A stretch of 12,481 nt of DNA from Chryseosolibacter sp966095595. Lineage in GTDB: Bacteria; Bacteroidota; Bacteroidia; Cytophagales; Cyclobacteriaceae. Shown here one piece after another: positions 6,384-12,481 of this stretch. A model generated the notes under the pieces. That model was not told the origin of the DNA and did no database searches. It saw only the letters and a list, made by a program, of their open reading frames with translations. Every line of letters begins with the position of its first letter. Positions within the stretch are counted from its first letter, which is position 1. The DNA lies in the NCBI GenBank assembly GCA_966095595.1, contig CBHTUB010000137.1:1-12481 (forward strand). The letters are read 5' to 3'. Position numbers and translations under genes: made by a program.

Positions 6384-6574
6384 AGAGGCTGTATCAAAAG
6401 TCGCTGTGTGCAGTATCAACCAAATTTATTCTCCGTGAAACTCGGTGAATTCTCCGTGTAGCTCTGTGTAATAGCTATTGCACAAAGATCCACAGAGGAG
6501 CACAGGGGTTCACGGAGAAATTCAAAAATAGAATTCTTCGATATTTGTTTATCTAGCTCTTTGAGACAGCTTCT
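6384..6574. mobile_element. MITE-like element with terminal inverted repeats
   Basis: The left end AGAGGCTGTATCAAAAG (from 6384) and the right end, read inverted, AGAAGCTGTCTCAAAG (from 6574) match at 13 of the first 15 bases. The GAGGCTGTCTCAAAA motif resembles terminal repeats I know from scattered small repeats in Bacteroidota genomes. The 191 bp inside have no coding capacity and contain a long palindrome (6429-6519). I see no clear target duplication at the flanks. This fits a non-autonomous miniature transposable element mobilised by a transposase elsewhere; the family is not identified. Confidence 0.55.
6429..6519. repeat. Long imperfect palindrome of CTCCGTG-type units
   Basis: TTCTCCGTGAA (6429-6439) and TTCACGGAGAA (6509-6519) are perfect inverted 11-mers. 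Between them the left arm carries further CTCGGTG, CTCCGTG and CTCTGTG units and the right arm CCACAGAGG and GCACAGGGG, so most of the 91 bp can fold into one long hairpin. It forms the core of the MITE-like element. Arrays of CTCCGTG/CACGGAG units in this style are widespread intergenic repeats in Bacteroidota. Confidence 0.75.
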
Positions 6575-6757
6575 TCGGTTGACCCACATATAAAAGCAGC
6601 AGGCGAGACTTGCGCAGATCTTTTCAAGTCGATATTAATTCCCATCAACAGGTAACCATTTGCCAAATGGAGATCGACAATTTCAACATATTACATGAAC
6701 GTAGTCGTGCGGGATGTTGATATACTGTATCATCGAAAAGAGTATATTAGCGTACGT

Positions 6758-6795
6758 CCAATGAACAGCAGGGAATGCTGTGTATTGGGCTTTTT
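6758..6795 (+). terminator. Strong hairpin with T-run upstream of the small secreted protein
   Basis: CCAAT (6758-6762) pairs with ATTGG (6784-6788) and ACAGCA (6765-6770) with TGCTGT (6776-6781), with a GGGAA loop and one small internal mismatch; GCTTTTT follows. This is a good plus-strand intrinsic terminator, yet no gene ends nearby on the left, and it stands only 27 bp before the ATG at 6822. It may be an attenuator in the leader of that gene, the end of an unseen small RNA, or the relic of a lost gene. Confidence 0.65.
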
Positions 6796-6821
6796 AATTT
6801 TAGAAATTAAATCATACTCCT

Positions 6822-7196
6822 ATGAAGAAACTTTTCTTATTATTTTTTGCCGTTGTCAGCCATAACTTATACGCGCAGGTTAAGGTTGAAGGTGTCGATA
6901 TTAACGAACTCGGCAATGTAAAATATGTTGAGATCGTGGGTGTACAAAAATTCCTGAGTAACAAATTGACCATTGCAATCGACTATGGTCAAAAATTCTC
7001 CTGGGGGACCGATCAACGGATAGAGCGCGAGGATGGTAAACCGATCATTTTCAATAGCATGGTAGAAGCCCTGAACTTCATGAATGTCAATGGTTGGGAG
7101 TTCGTGAATAACTACATCGTTACCATTGGGAATAGTCAGAATGTTTATCACTATTTGTTGAAACGGAAGGAGCCTGCAACAGTAGTAGGGAATTAG
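6822..7196 (+). CDS. Small secreted protein of unknown function (124 aa)
   Basis: A clear signal peptide covers residues 1-18 (MKKLFLLFFAVVSHNLYA, cleavage before Q19), so the mature 106-residue protein is probably periplasmic. Visible landmarks are YVEIVGVQKFLSNK (35-48), IDYGQ (53-57), FNSMVEALNFMN (77-88), GWEF (91-94) and VYHYLLKR (108-115). These resemble uncharacterised small exported proteins of Bacteroidota; I know no assigned function. There are no cysteines or membrane segments after the signal. The gene converges on the kinase gene, with only 12 bp between the stops. Transcription must start before or within the hairpin at 6758-6795 or in the short space after it. Confidence 0.8.
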   Translation: MKKLFLLFFAVVSHNLYAQVKVEGVDINELGNVKYVEIVGVQKFLSNKLTIAIDYGQKFSWGTDQRIEREDGKPIIFNSMVEALNFMNVNGWEFVNNYIVTIGNSQNVYHYLLKRKEPATVVGN

Positions 7197-7208
7197 ATGA
7201 AACAGTTG

Positions 7209-9254
7209 TTACATGCCATCCCGAATATGCTTGAAGGATAGATAGAACGTTGTGCCTTCGTTCACTTTGCTCTCTACGTCGATTTTGCCACCCATCGCTA
7301 CCATTTGTGTCTTTACAAGATAGAGACCCATACCTTTTCCCTCGACATGTAAGTGAAAGCGGCGATACAATGTGAAGATCTTGTCTTTGCACAATGCCAT
7401 ATCCATACCGAGTCCGTTGTCCTGTATGATCAAATTGAAATAGTTGCCTGTCACTTCTGAACGGATGGTGATGACGGGAGCCCTGCCCGGGTGACGATAC
7501 TTGATCGCATTGCAGATGAGATTGTATAATATACTATCGAGATAAGGTTTCACCGTCCAGAGCGTAGGGCCTTTGGAAAAATCCTCAATGAAGGTGGTAT
7601 TGGTATCCTGGATCTCTTTTTCGATGTTTATTTTAACGAGGCGCAGCTCTTCTGCAAGGTTTACCGGCTCTATCACCGAAGCTGAATTCCTCCTCATCTC
7701 CAGCACCGTGTTCAGGTCTTTCACCACGCGATCGAGCTCCTGTGTGGTGAACACCATTTTATCAACGATAGACTTTGCCTCCTGCATGTCGTTGCCGCTG
7801 AAGTTCAAAATATGACCGAGGCCAAGTATTCTCGCAACGGGAGCGCGCAGGTTATGGGCGGAGATGAATGCGAACTGCTCCAGCTGTTGATTGTATTCCA
7901 CCAGATCGTGCGTGCGTTCCTGGACTTCGGCCTCGAGTGTTTCATTGCGGATGGTGATCTCCCTGTTCTGTTCTTCGATGGTCTGCCGGGCTTTTTGCAG
8001 TTCGAGGTTCTGTGCCGATACGATGTCGCGTTGTGCCGAGATCTCTTCCCGGCTTTGAATCAGTTCGTCATTTTGTTTTGCCAATTCTTCCGTTCGTTTC
8101 TGTACCTGCAACTCCAGGATCTTATTTTGTCTCTTGATGTTTCGAACGCGCAGTTTGTATAACGAAACGGTGCTTCCAATCACCAGAAGTATGGCCCCCA
8201 GTTTGGCCCACCAGGTGCGCCACCAGGGAGGCAGTATGCGGATGGTTAACGTAGCGCCTTGATCGTTCCAGACTCCGTCGTTGTTGCAGGCTTTAACTTT
8301 AAAAGTATACGTGCCCGGATCAAGGTTGGTAAACATCACCGACCGTTCGTCGCCCACATAGTTCCAGTCAGTGTGGAAGCCTTCCAGTTTGTAGGCATAT
8401 TGATTTTTACCGGTAGCGGTAAAGTTGAGTGCAACGTATTTCAGGGAGAAGAAATTGTATTCGGGCGGAAGGGTTATCATACTCGTTTCGCTGATCTGAC
8501 GTTGTAATAGACCTCCGAGGTCACCCGGCCTGACACGTTCATTGAGGATCCGCAGCTCCGTGATGAAAACGCTCGGGGCAAAGGGGTTGTCGCGCACGCT
8601 GTCCGGATTGAAAATGGTAATGCCTTTGCCTCCAAAGAAGAATTGTCCGTTCGGATATCGCAGGCAGGCGCCGGGTTTATAGTCGTTGCCCGGCAGTCCA
8701 TCGGTCATGTCATAGTTTCTAAATACTTCGCTGACAGGATTGAATCGCGAGATGCCCGCAGCGGTACTCAGCCAGAGATTACCGGTATTGTCTTCGAGTA
8801 TACCATGGATCATGTTGTTGCGCAACCCATCGGCAGTGGTATATCTTTTTTTGAACTGGCCATTTACGATAAGGTGCAGACCTTCCCTGGTTCCCACCCA
8901 GAGTTGGCCGCGACTATCTTCCATTATGCTGTTGCAGAGGCCAGCAACCTGCATGGAGTCGCGTTGAGTTGTTGTTTGAAACCTGCTCAATGTTTTTCGA
9001 TCCGGGTCGTATCTCAGCAGCTCTTCGATGGTACCTATCCAAATGCTTCCCTTCGTATCCTCGTATATGGTGCGGATATAATTGTTGAATTCAAATTGTT
9101 TTTCACGAACGTGTTCAAATGTGCCGGCGTGCTCGTCGGTGAGCACATTCAAGCCATTATAGGTAGCGACGAGTATTTGTTGTGTTTTATCCGATTGCCC
9201 TATCGAGAATACATTCGGATCGGAGAGGCTTCCGTTGCGTTTGTCGTCGGGCAT
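7209..9254 (-). CDS. Sensor histidine kinase, C-terminal part (681 aa) after an in-frame stop
   Basis: This is the downstream part of one kinase gene. Residues 60-180 hold Reg_prop propeller repeats (EDTKGSIWIGT, EDSRGQLWVGT, EDNTGNLWLST), 270-340 a Y_Y_Y domain (LDPGTYTFKVKACNNDGVW), 350-368 a transmembrane helix, 370-460 a long coiled coil, then the kinase core: phospho-acceptor H467 in AHNLRAP, N-box N582 (NLICNAIKYR), DNGLGM (612-617) and GKGMG (639-643). It would autophosphorylate in response to a periplasmic ligand. It has no receiver or AraC domain, so a separate response regulator is needed; none is in the window. ATG 9254 lies mid-propeller, so this part alone lacks a signal peptide and probably cannot sense normally. 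The 28 codons between the two parts stay in frame. Confidence 0.85.
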   Translation of the reverse strand: MPDDKRNGSLSDPNVFSIGQSDKTQQILVATYNGLNVLTDEHAGTFEHVREKQFEFNNYIRTIYEDTKGSIWIGTIEELLRYDPDRKTLSRFQTTTQRDSMQVAGLCNSIMEDSRGQLWVGTREGLHLIVNGQFKKRYTTADGLRNNMIHGILEDNTGNLWLSTAAGISRFNPVSEVFRNYDMTDGLPGNDYKPGACLRYPNGQFFFGGKGITIFNPDSVRDNPFAPSVFITELRILNERVRPGDLGGLLQRQISETSMITLPPEYNFFSLKYVALNFTATGKNQYAYKLEGFHTDWNYVGDERSVMFTNLDPGTYTFKVKACNNDGVWNDQGATLTIRILPPWWRTWWAKLGAILLVIGSTVSLYKLRVRNIKRQNKILELQVQKRTEELAKQNDELIQSREEISAQRDIVSAQNLELQKARQTIEEQNREITIRNETLEAEVQERTHDLVEYNQQLEQFAFISAHNLRAPVARILGLGHILNFSGNDMQEAKSIVDKMVFTTQELDRVVKDLNTVLEMRRNSASVIEPVNLAEELRLVKINIEKEIQDTNTTFIEDFSKGPTLWTVKPYLDSILYNLICNAIKYRHPGRAPVITIRSEVTGNYFNLIIQDNGLGMDMALCKDKIFTLYRRFHLHVEGKGMGLYLVKTQMVAMGGKIDVESKVNEGTTFYLSFKHIRDGM

Positions 9255-9338
9255 GTAGTGGATGAAGTTGTCGTGTGCTTCATCGTAACGGTTGAGGCCG
9301 CCTCCCCATGTGCCGACCCAGATCCGTTGCCGGTTGTC

Positions 9339-9341
9339 TTA
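9339..9341 (-). other. In-frame TAA splitting the sensor kinase gene
   Basis: The minus-strand frame reads ...NPVLSIY-TAA-DNRQRIWVGTWGGGLNRYDE... and continues unbroken into the 681-residue part. The stop sits where Reg_prop repeats usually have a charged residue (IYxDNRQRIWVGT), so one base change from AAA or GAA would create it. No length change or frame shift is involved. Without the stop the protein would have 1105 residues. Confidence 0.85.
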
Positions 9342-10526
9342 ATAAATAGAAAGGACGGGATTTGCCTGTAAACTTTCCTTTGCTGTTGTGTGCTTGTAGT
9401 ACTTTACGCCAGCTGGCGATTTTACGACCAGGCCACCCTCGGTGCCTACCCACAGGCGATTCTTCGAATCGAGCACGATTGCGTTCACAATATCGTTTTC
9501 CAGCGGTATATCCACTTCCCTGAATTTCTCGTGTAACCTGTCGACCACCGCTATGCCATTGGAATAGGTGCCCGTCCAGATTCGTCCCTGCGTGTCCTTG
9601 TAAAGTGCATGGATGGAGTTGTCCGGCAATGATTCCAGATCCTTTTTGTCGGATTGAAACGTCAACAGCTCATTGGTGATCGTATTCAATCTGCACAGGC
9701 CGCCGTTCTCCGTGCCGATCCACAGATAGTCGCCATCCATGCAAACGGTCAGTACATCATCCACTGGCAATGCAGGGTCGGAGCGGGAAGTGTAGCTGGA
9801 GTACTTATTTTTTGTGACGTCATATTTTTGTAGCCCTCCACGGGCAGCGATCCATAGGTTGTTTGCGCGGTCCTTTACCATGCGTTGGAGTTTTATCGCT
9901 GGATTTTGCCGATCTATATGTCTGTCTTTTAAATTCCAGCGGAAGAGACCTGTCGCACGAACACCCACCCAGAACTCATGATCGGACGCAGGAATGAGCG
10001 CGTGTACGGGATCGCGCGAGTCGAAGAGTTCATAGTATCGTTTCCGACCGGATGTCTTGCTTATCTGTTCTGCAAAAGCTTTGTCACGGCGTAAGCCAGC
10101 AATCCATACACTCGTATCGTCTTCGTGGAATTCAGTTACCTCGCAGTCGAATGAATATTGCGAGAGCCGTTTGAAGTTATCCCGATCACGATCATAGATA
10201 TGAAGTCCACCGCTGCTCGTGCTTACCCAAAGCACACCGCGACTGTCCTCGAATATTCTGAGAATAACATTTTTTAAAAGACTTGTAGTGTCGTCGGGGT
10301 CATGGCGATATACAGTGATGTCGTATCCGTCGAACCGGTTGAGACCATCTTCCGTGCCGACCCAGAGGAAGCCGCGTGAATCCTGCAAAATACTTGACAC
10401 GCGTGGATTGGATAATTCCGCTGCTATTCTCGAGAACTTTACTTTTTCGAGTGGCGACTGTGGATAGACCTCGCTCACACAAAAGAAGAATAGCCATAGT
10501 ATATATAGAGAGCGGCTCTTAAACAT
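9339..10526 (-). CDS. Sensor kinase, N-terminal propeller part (395 aa) ending at the premature stop
   Basis: I choose ATG 10526 because it opens a signal sequence (SRSLYILWLFFFCVSEVYPQ, cleaved near residue 22); the upstream extension to 10586 would bury it. The rest is about eight two-component-regulator propeller repeats (for example LQDSRGFLWVGTEDGLNRFD at 47-66, EDSRGVLWVST at 93-103, DSKNRLWVGTEGGL at 353-366), which form the first blade set of a periplasmic sensor. It stops in mid-repeat at TAA 9339. Translated alone it would give a soluble secreted half-propeller without any signalling domain. Intact homologues continue through a second propeller, Y_Y_Y, a membrane helix and the kinase, all present downstream. 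Either the locus is a recent pseudogene, or the stop is read through or is an error. Confidence 0.8.
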   Translation of the reverse strand: MFKSRSLYILWLFFFCVSEVYPQSPLEKVKFSRIAAELSNPRVSSILQDSRGFLWVGTEDGLNRFDGYDITVYRHDPDDTTSLLKNVILRIFEDSRGVLWVSTSSGGLHIYDRDRDNFKRLSQYSFDCEVTEFHEDDTSVWIAGLRRDKAFAEQISKTSGRKRYYELFDSRDPVHALIPASDHEFWVGVRATGLFRWNLKDRHIDRQNPAIKLQRMVKDRANNLWIAARGGLQKYDVTKNKYSSYTSRSDPALPVDDVLTVCMDGDYLWIGTENGGLCRLNTITNELLTFQSDKKDLESLPDNSIHALYKDTQGRIWTGTYSNGIAVVDRLHEKFREVDIPLENDIVNAIVLDSKNRLWVGTEGGLVVKSPAGVKYYKHTTAKESLQANPVLSIY

Positions 10527-10734
10527 ACGTGAGGCGTAAACTGGGGTCAATGAAGATACATATTTTAACGGACAAATAGTAGGCAAGCATCTTCAGTGCC
10601 GACGTTGAAGTATCTGGAACGCGTGAAATCGGAGATATCCGGGAAGTCTGTATTGATTTCCCCTTATTGGCACCGAGAATATCTGTTCGGCAACATATGG
10701 GGCTTTCTGAACCAGCGAAGGCGGACTTTGATAA

Positions 10735-10772
10735 GCGTGCGGGAAACTTTCGCTCTGAAAGTTTCCGCACGC
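10735..10772 (-). terminator. Strong hairpin just behind the fucosidase gene
   Basis: The arms 10735-10751 and 10757-10772 (GAAAGTTTCCGCACGC and its complement with one bulged G) form a 16 bp stem with a 5-base loop, starting 17 bp past the fucosidase stop. On the minus strand it is followed by TTATCAAAG, without a real T-tract, so it may be a weak terminator or an RNA 3'-end stabiliser. The remaining spacer to the kinase start (10527-10734) shows no gene or clear promoter. Confidence 0.6.
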
Positions 10773-10788
10773 TGTGTTGTATTCCGTA

Positions 10789-12108
10789 TTATTTGAAATT
10801 TAACTTAACGATTGTGTCGGCAAATTTTTCCTTTACGGGTAGTCCGGTCAGCTTGATGCCTCCGGCTGTCTGCTCGAATTTTGTTTTGATGTTATTGTTA
10901 AGGATAACCGCGGAAACAATTTTGCGATCGATGGCAGGTATCGTGAGTTTTCCATCGACCGGAGTTTTCAGAACGTGGACATAGACCGCCTTTTCCGTAT
11001 ATGTTGTCCCACCCCAGGCTTCATCGTAAACTCCACCGGTGGTACCATATATGCTTTCACCATACTTCCTCAGAAAATCTCCCATCTCCGAAAGTCTTTG
11101 GATCTGTACTTCTTCTATCTCACCGTCGGCCATGGGACCGACATTGAGCAGCAGATTGCCATTCATGCATACCACTTTGGCGAGTAGCTGAATGACACTG
11201 TCGCGGCTCAAGATCTGATGTTTTGCCTGTGGCGTCCAGCCCCACGCGCCTCCGCTGAGATTCGTGCAAAACTCCCAGGGCCTGTTTGGCTTTTGACCAA
11301 ATGAATTTTCCCTTGTCGAGAAATCACCCATCCAGCCACTGCGTTCGCTGATGACCACGGTTGGTTGTAATTTCCTTACCATCGTGTTTAGTTTCACCGG
11401 CTCCCAGCTGAAGCTTCCCTTGTAAGGCTTGTCAAATCCCCTTGACTTCCATTGCCCACCGCTCCAGACGATCCCGCCGTGACCAAGCCAGTTATCCTCT
11501 CCTCCGTCATACCAGAGGATATCCACTTTGCTATAGTTCGTCAACAGCTCTTCTACCTGAGTATAGGTTTGTTTTTTCATTTCCTCGGCGCTCGCGCGAT
11601 ACATGTCCGGAAAAAAGAACCCGGGATATCGCCAGTCCAGTGGCGAGTAATAGAATCCCATTTTCATCCCCGCTTTATGTGCGGCATCAGCATAGTCCTT
11701 CATGATGTCTCTTCCCGTGGCACTGTTTACTGCATCATAATCGTTGAACCTGGTGTCAAAAAGACTGAACCCATCATGATGCCGTGATGTCACAACCATA
11801 TAGTTGCATCCAGCCTTCTGTGCGACTTCTACCCAGCGTTTCGGAGCGTCAGGTTTACAGTTGAACTTGTCCCTGAGCTTTGCATATTGATCAACATCCA
11901 TGTATTCGCTGAACATTGCCCACTCGCCTCTGCCATGTACTGCATATAACCCATAGTGAATAAACAGGCCGAACTTCGCATCTTTCCACCACTGCAGGTC
12001 TTTGTCTGCCAACAGTAATGTTGAATCGATAACCTGACTGAAAGTTTTTACATTCACGATCAATAGGAGCAGGATCGTGAAGAGAAGTTTTTCAAAAGCC
12101 TTGTTCAT
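10789..12108 (-). CDS. GH29 alpha-L-fucosidase, secreted
   Basis: 439 residues, a normal length for GH29. Residues 1-25 form a signal peptide (LLFTILLLLIVNVKTFSQ), so the enzyme is periplasmic. The catalytic barrel covers about 35-350, with FGLFIHYG (46-53), SRHHDGF (108-114), GFYYSPLDWR (151-160) and ILWYDGG, in which D201 is the expected nucleophile. WEFCTNLSGGAWGW (278-291) and LLNVGP (320-325) are also typical of the family, and a short beta-sandwich region ends the protein. The family removes alpha-L-fucose from plant or animal glycans by a retaining mechanism. The GH3 gene lies 91 bp upstream on the same strand with no clear terminator between, so they probably form one operon. The linkage specificity cannot be read from sequence. 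Confidence 0.93.
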   Translation of the reverse strand: MNKAFEKLLFTILLLLIVNVKTFSQVIDSTLLLADKDLQWWKDAKFGLFIHYGLYAVHGRGEWAMFSEYMDVDQYAKLRDKFNCKPDAPKRWVEVAQKAGCNYMVVTSRHHDGFSLFDTRFNDYDAVNSATGRDIMKDYADAAHKAGMKMGFYYSPLDWRYPGFFFPDMYRASAEEMKKQTYTQVEELLTNYSKVDILWYDGGEDNWLGHGGIVWSGGQWKSRGFDKPYKGSFSWEPVKLNTMVRKLQPTVVISERSGWMGDFSTRENSFGQKPNRPWEFCTNLSGGAWGWTPQAKHQILSRDSVIQLLAKVVCMNGNLLLNVGPMADGEIEEVQIQRLSEMGDFLRKYGESIYGTTGGVYDEAWGGTTYTEKAVYVHVLKTPVDGKLTIPAIDRKIVSAVILNNNIKTKFEQTAGGIKLTGLPVKEKFADTIVKLNFK

Positions 12109-12199
12109 GGTCTTATGATATTGATCAAGTTTAGTTGCAAATTTTTTTTCGTTGTCTGAGCCCGAACAGTAATTATTCCAGAGAATCCACAGTCGCGTC

Positions 12200-12481
12200 T
12201 TACCATTCGATGCTGGCCTCGGTCATGATATTTCTTGAAGAGTTTCCGATCAGCACGGAGAACTTTCCCGGTTCCAGGACCCAGGCCTTCTTAGCGGGAT
12301 CGTAGTATTCAAATACTTTTTTCGGGAGCGTTAATTTAATTTCCCGTGTTTCATTCGGGGCGAGGAATACTTTTTCAAAAGCCTTCAGCTCTTTTTCCGG
12401 CCTCGCCAGCGAGGACTTGTGATCCTTGACATATGCCTGGACGACTTCTGCGCCGGGAAACTTGCCGGTGTTTCTGATCTG
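12200..12481 (-). CDS. GH3 family glycosidase, C-terminal 93 residues (cut by window edge)
   Basis: The frame enters from the right edge and stops at TAA 12200. The visible part is the fibronectin-III-like C-terminal domain of GH3 beta-glucosidases and beta-xylosidases: NTGKFPGAEVVQAYVKD, RPEKELKAFEKVFL, ETREIKLTLP and PGKFSVLIGNSSRNI follow the family pattern in order. The catalytic domains lie outside the window, so the substrate (beta-glucoside, beta-xyloside or other) cannot be told. Its product would act with the fucosidase encoded 91 bp downstream on a branched glycan; this is inferred from gene order. The domain looks intact up to its end. Confidence 0.88.
   Translation of the reverse strand, partial: QIRNTGKFPGAEVVQAYVKDHKSSLARPEKELKAFEKVFLAPNETREIKLTLPKKVFEYYDPAKKAWVLEPGKFSVLIGNSSRNIMTEASIEW

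Larger units (their letters stand above)
6292..6821. other. Long intergenic region with palindromic element and terminator-like hairpin
   Basis: The 530 bp contain no credible gene. They hold a MITE-like repeat (6384-6574) and a strong hairpin with T-run (6758-6795), listed separately. The stretch from 6575 to 6757 could carry a promoter or a small RNA ending at that hairpin; GGTTGACCC near 6577 and ATATAAAAG near 6589 are not a convincing promoter pair. No clear terminator follows the amylase stop, although a run of seven T lies near 6331-6338. Confidence 0.5.

Noticed and set aside
6429..6519. CRISPR-like array of CTCCGTG units
   Set aside because: The units are short, inverted around a centre and lack unique spacers; a palindromic MITE core explains them.
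8643..9371. 242-codon plus-strand open frame opposite the kinase gene
   Set aside because: It lies antisense to strongly supported Reg_prop coding sequence and its translation has no recognisable domain; it is a shadow frame.
10519..10796. Overlapping frames on both strands between kinase and fucosidase
   Set aside because: They run through the 10735-10772 hairpin or the kinase signal peptide and lack protein-like features.

Overview
The window looks like a Bacteroidota chromosome, probably of the Cytophagales type. The reasons are a tyrosine recombinase of the Bacteroidetes tripartite type, an amylase ending in a type IX secretion (T9SS) sorting domain, a Reg_prop/Y_Y_Y sensor kinase, a tRNA 3' end without an encoded CCA, and starts that mostly lack a Shine-Dalgarno sequence. 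I cannot name the genus from sequence alone.

Region 1 (1 to about 2840) is the right end of an integrated element. All of its genes lie on the minus strand: a tyrosine integrase; a hypothetical protein one base behind it, ending in a terminator built partly from its own last codons; two small excisionase-like helix-turn-helix proteins, also one base apart; and a hypothetical protein cut by the window edge. The integrase promoter faces a tRNA 3' end (T-loop, 3' T-stem strand, acceptor strand) that is followed by a rho-independent terminator. I read this as the right attachment junction; the intact tRNA and the left junction should lie beyond position 1.

Region 2 (2840 to about 7200) is chromosomal. 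It holds a second short copy of the tRNA 3' end, a small DUF6922-like protein that looks like an orphan member of an AbiEii-type toxin-antitoxin pair, a large secreted GH13 alpha-amylase with a T9SS C-terminal domain, a roughly 190 bp MITE-like palindromic element, a terminator-like hairpin, and a small secreted protein of unknown function.

Region 3 (7209 to 12481, minus strand) carries a membrane sensor histidine kinase gene split by a single in-frame TAA, then a GH29 alpha-L-fucosidase and the C-terminal end of a GH3 glycosidase. The two glycosidases are 91 bp apart and probably co-transcribed. Together with the amylase and the propeller-type sensor they fit a glycan-degrading lifestyle, but no SusC/SusD pair is visible. 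The window holds mostly recognisable families. The points most worth checking are the split kinase, the tRNA/attachment junction with its extra copy, and the MITE.
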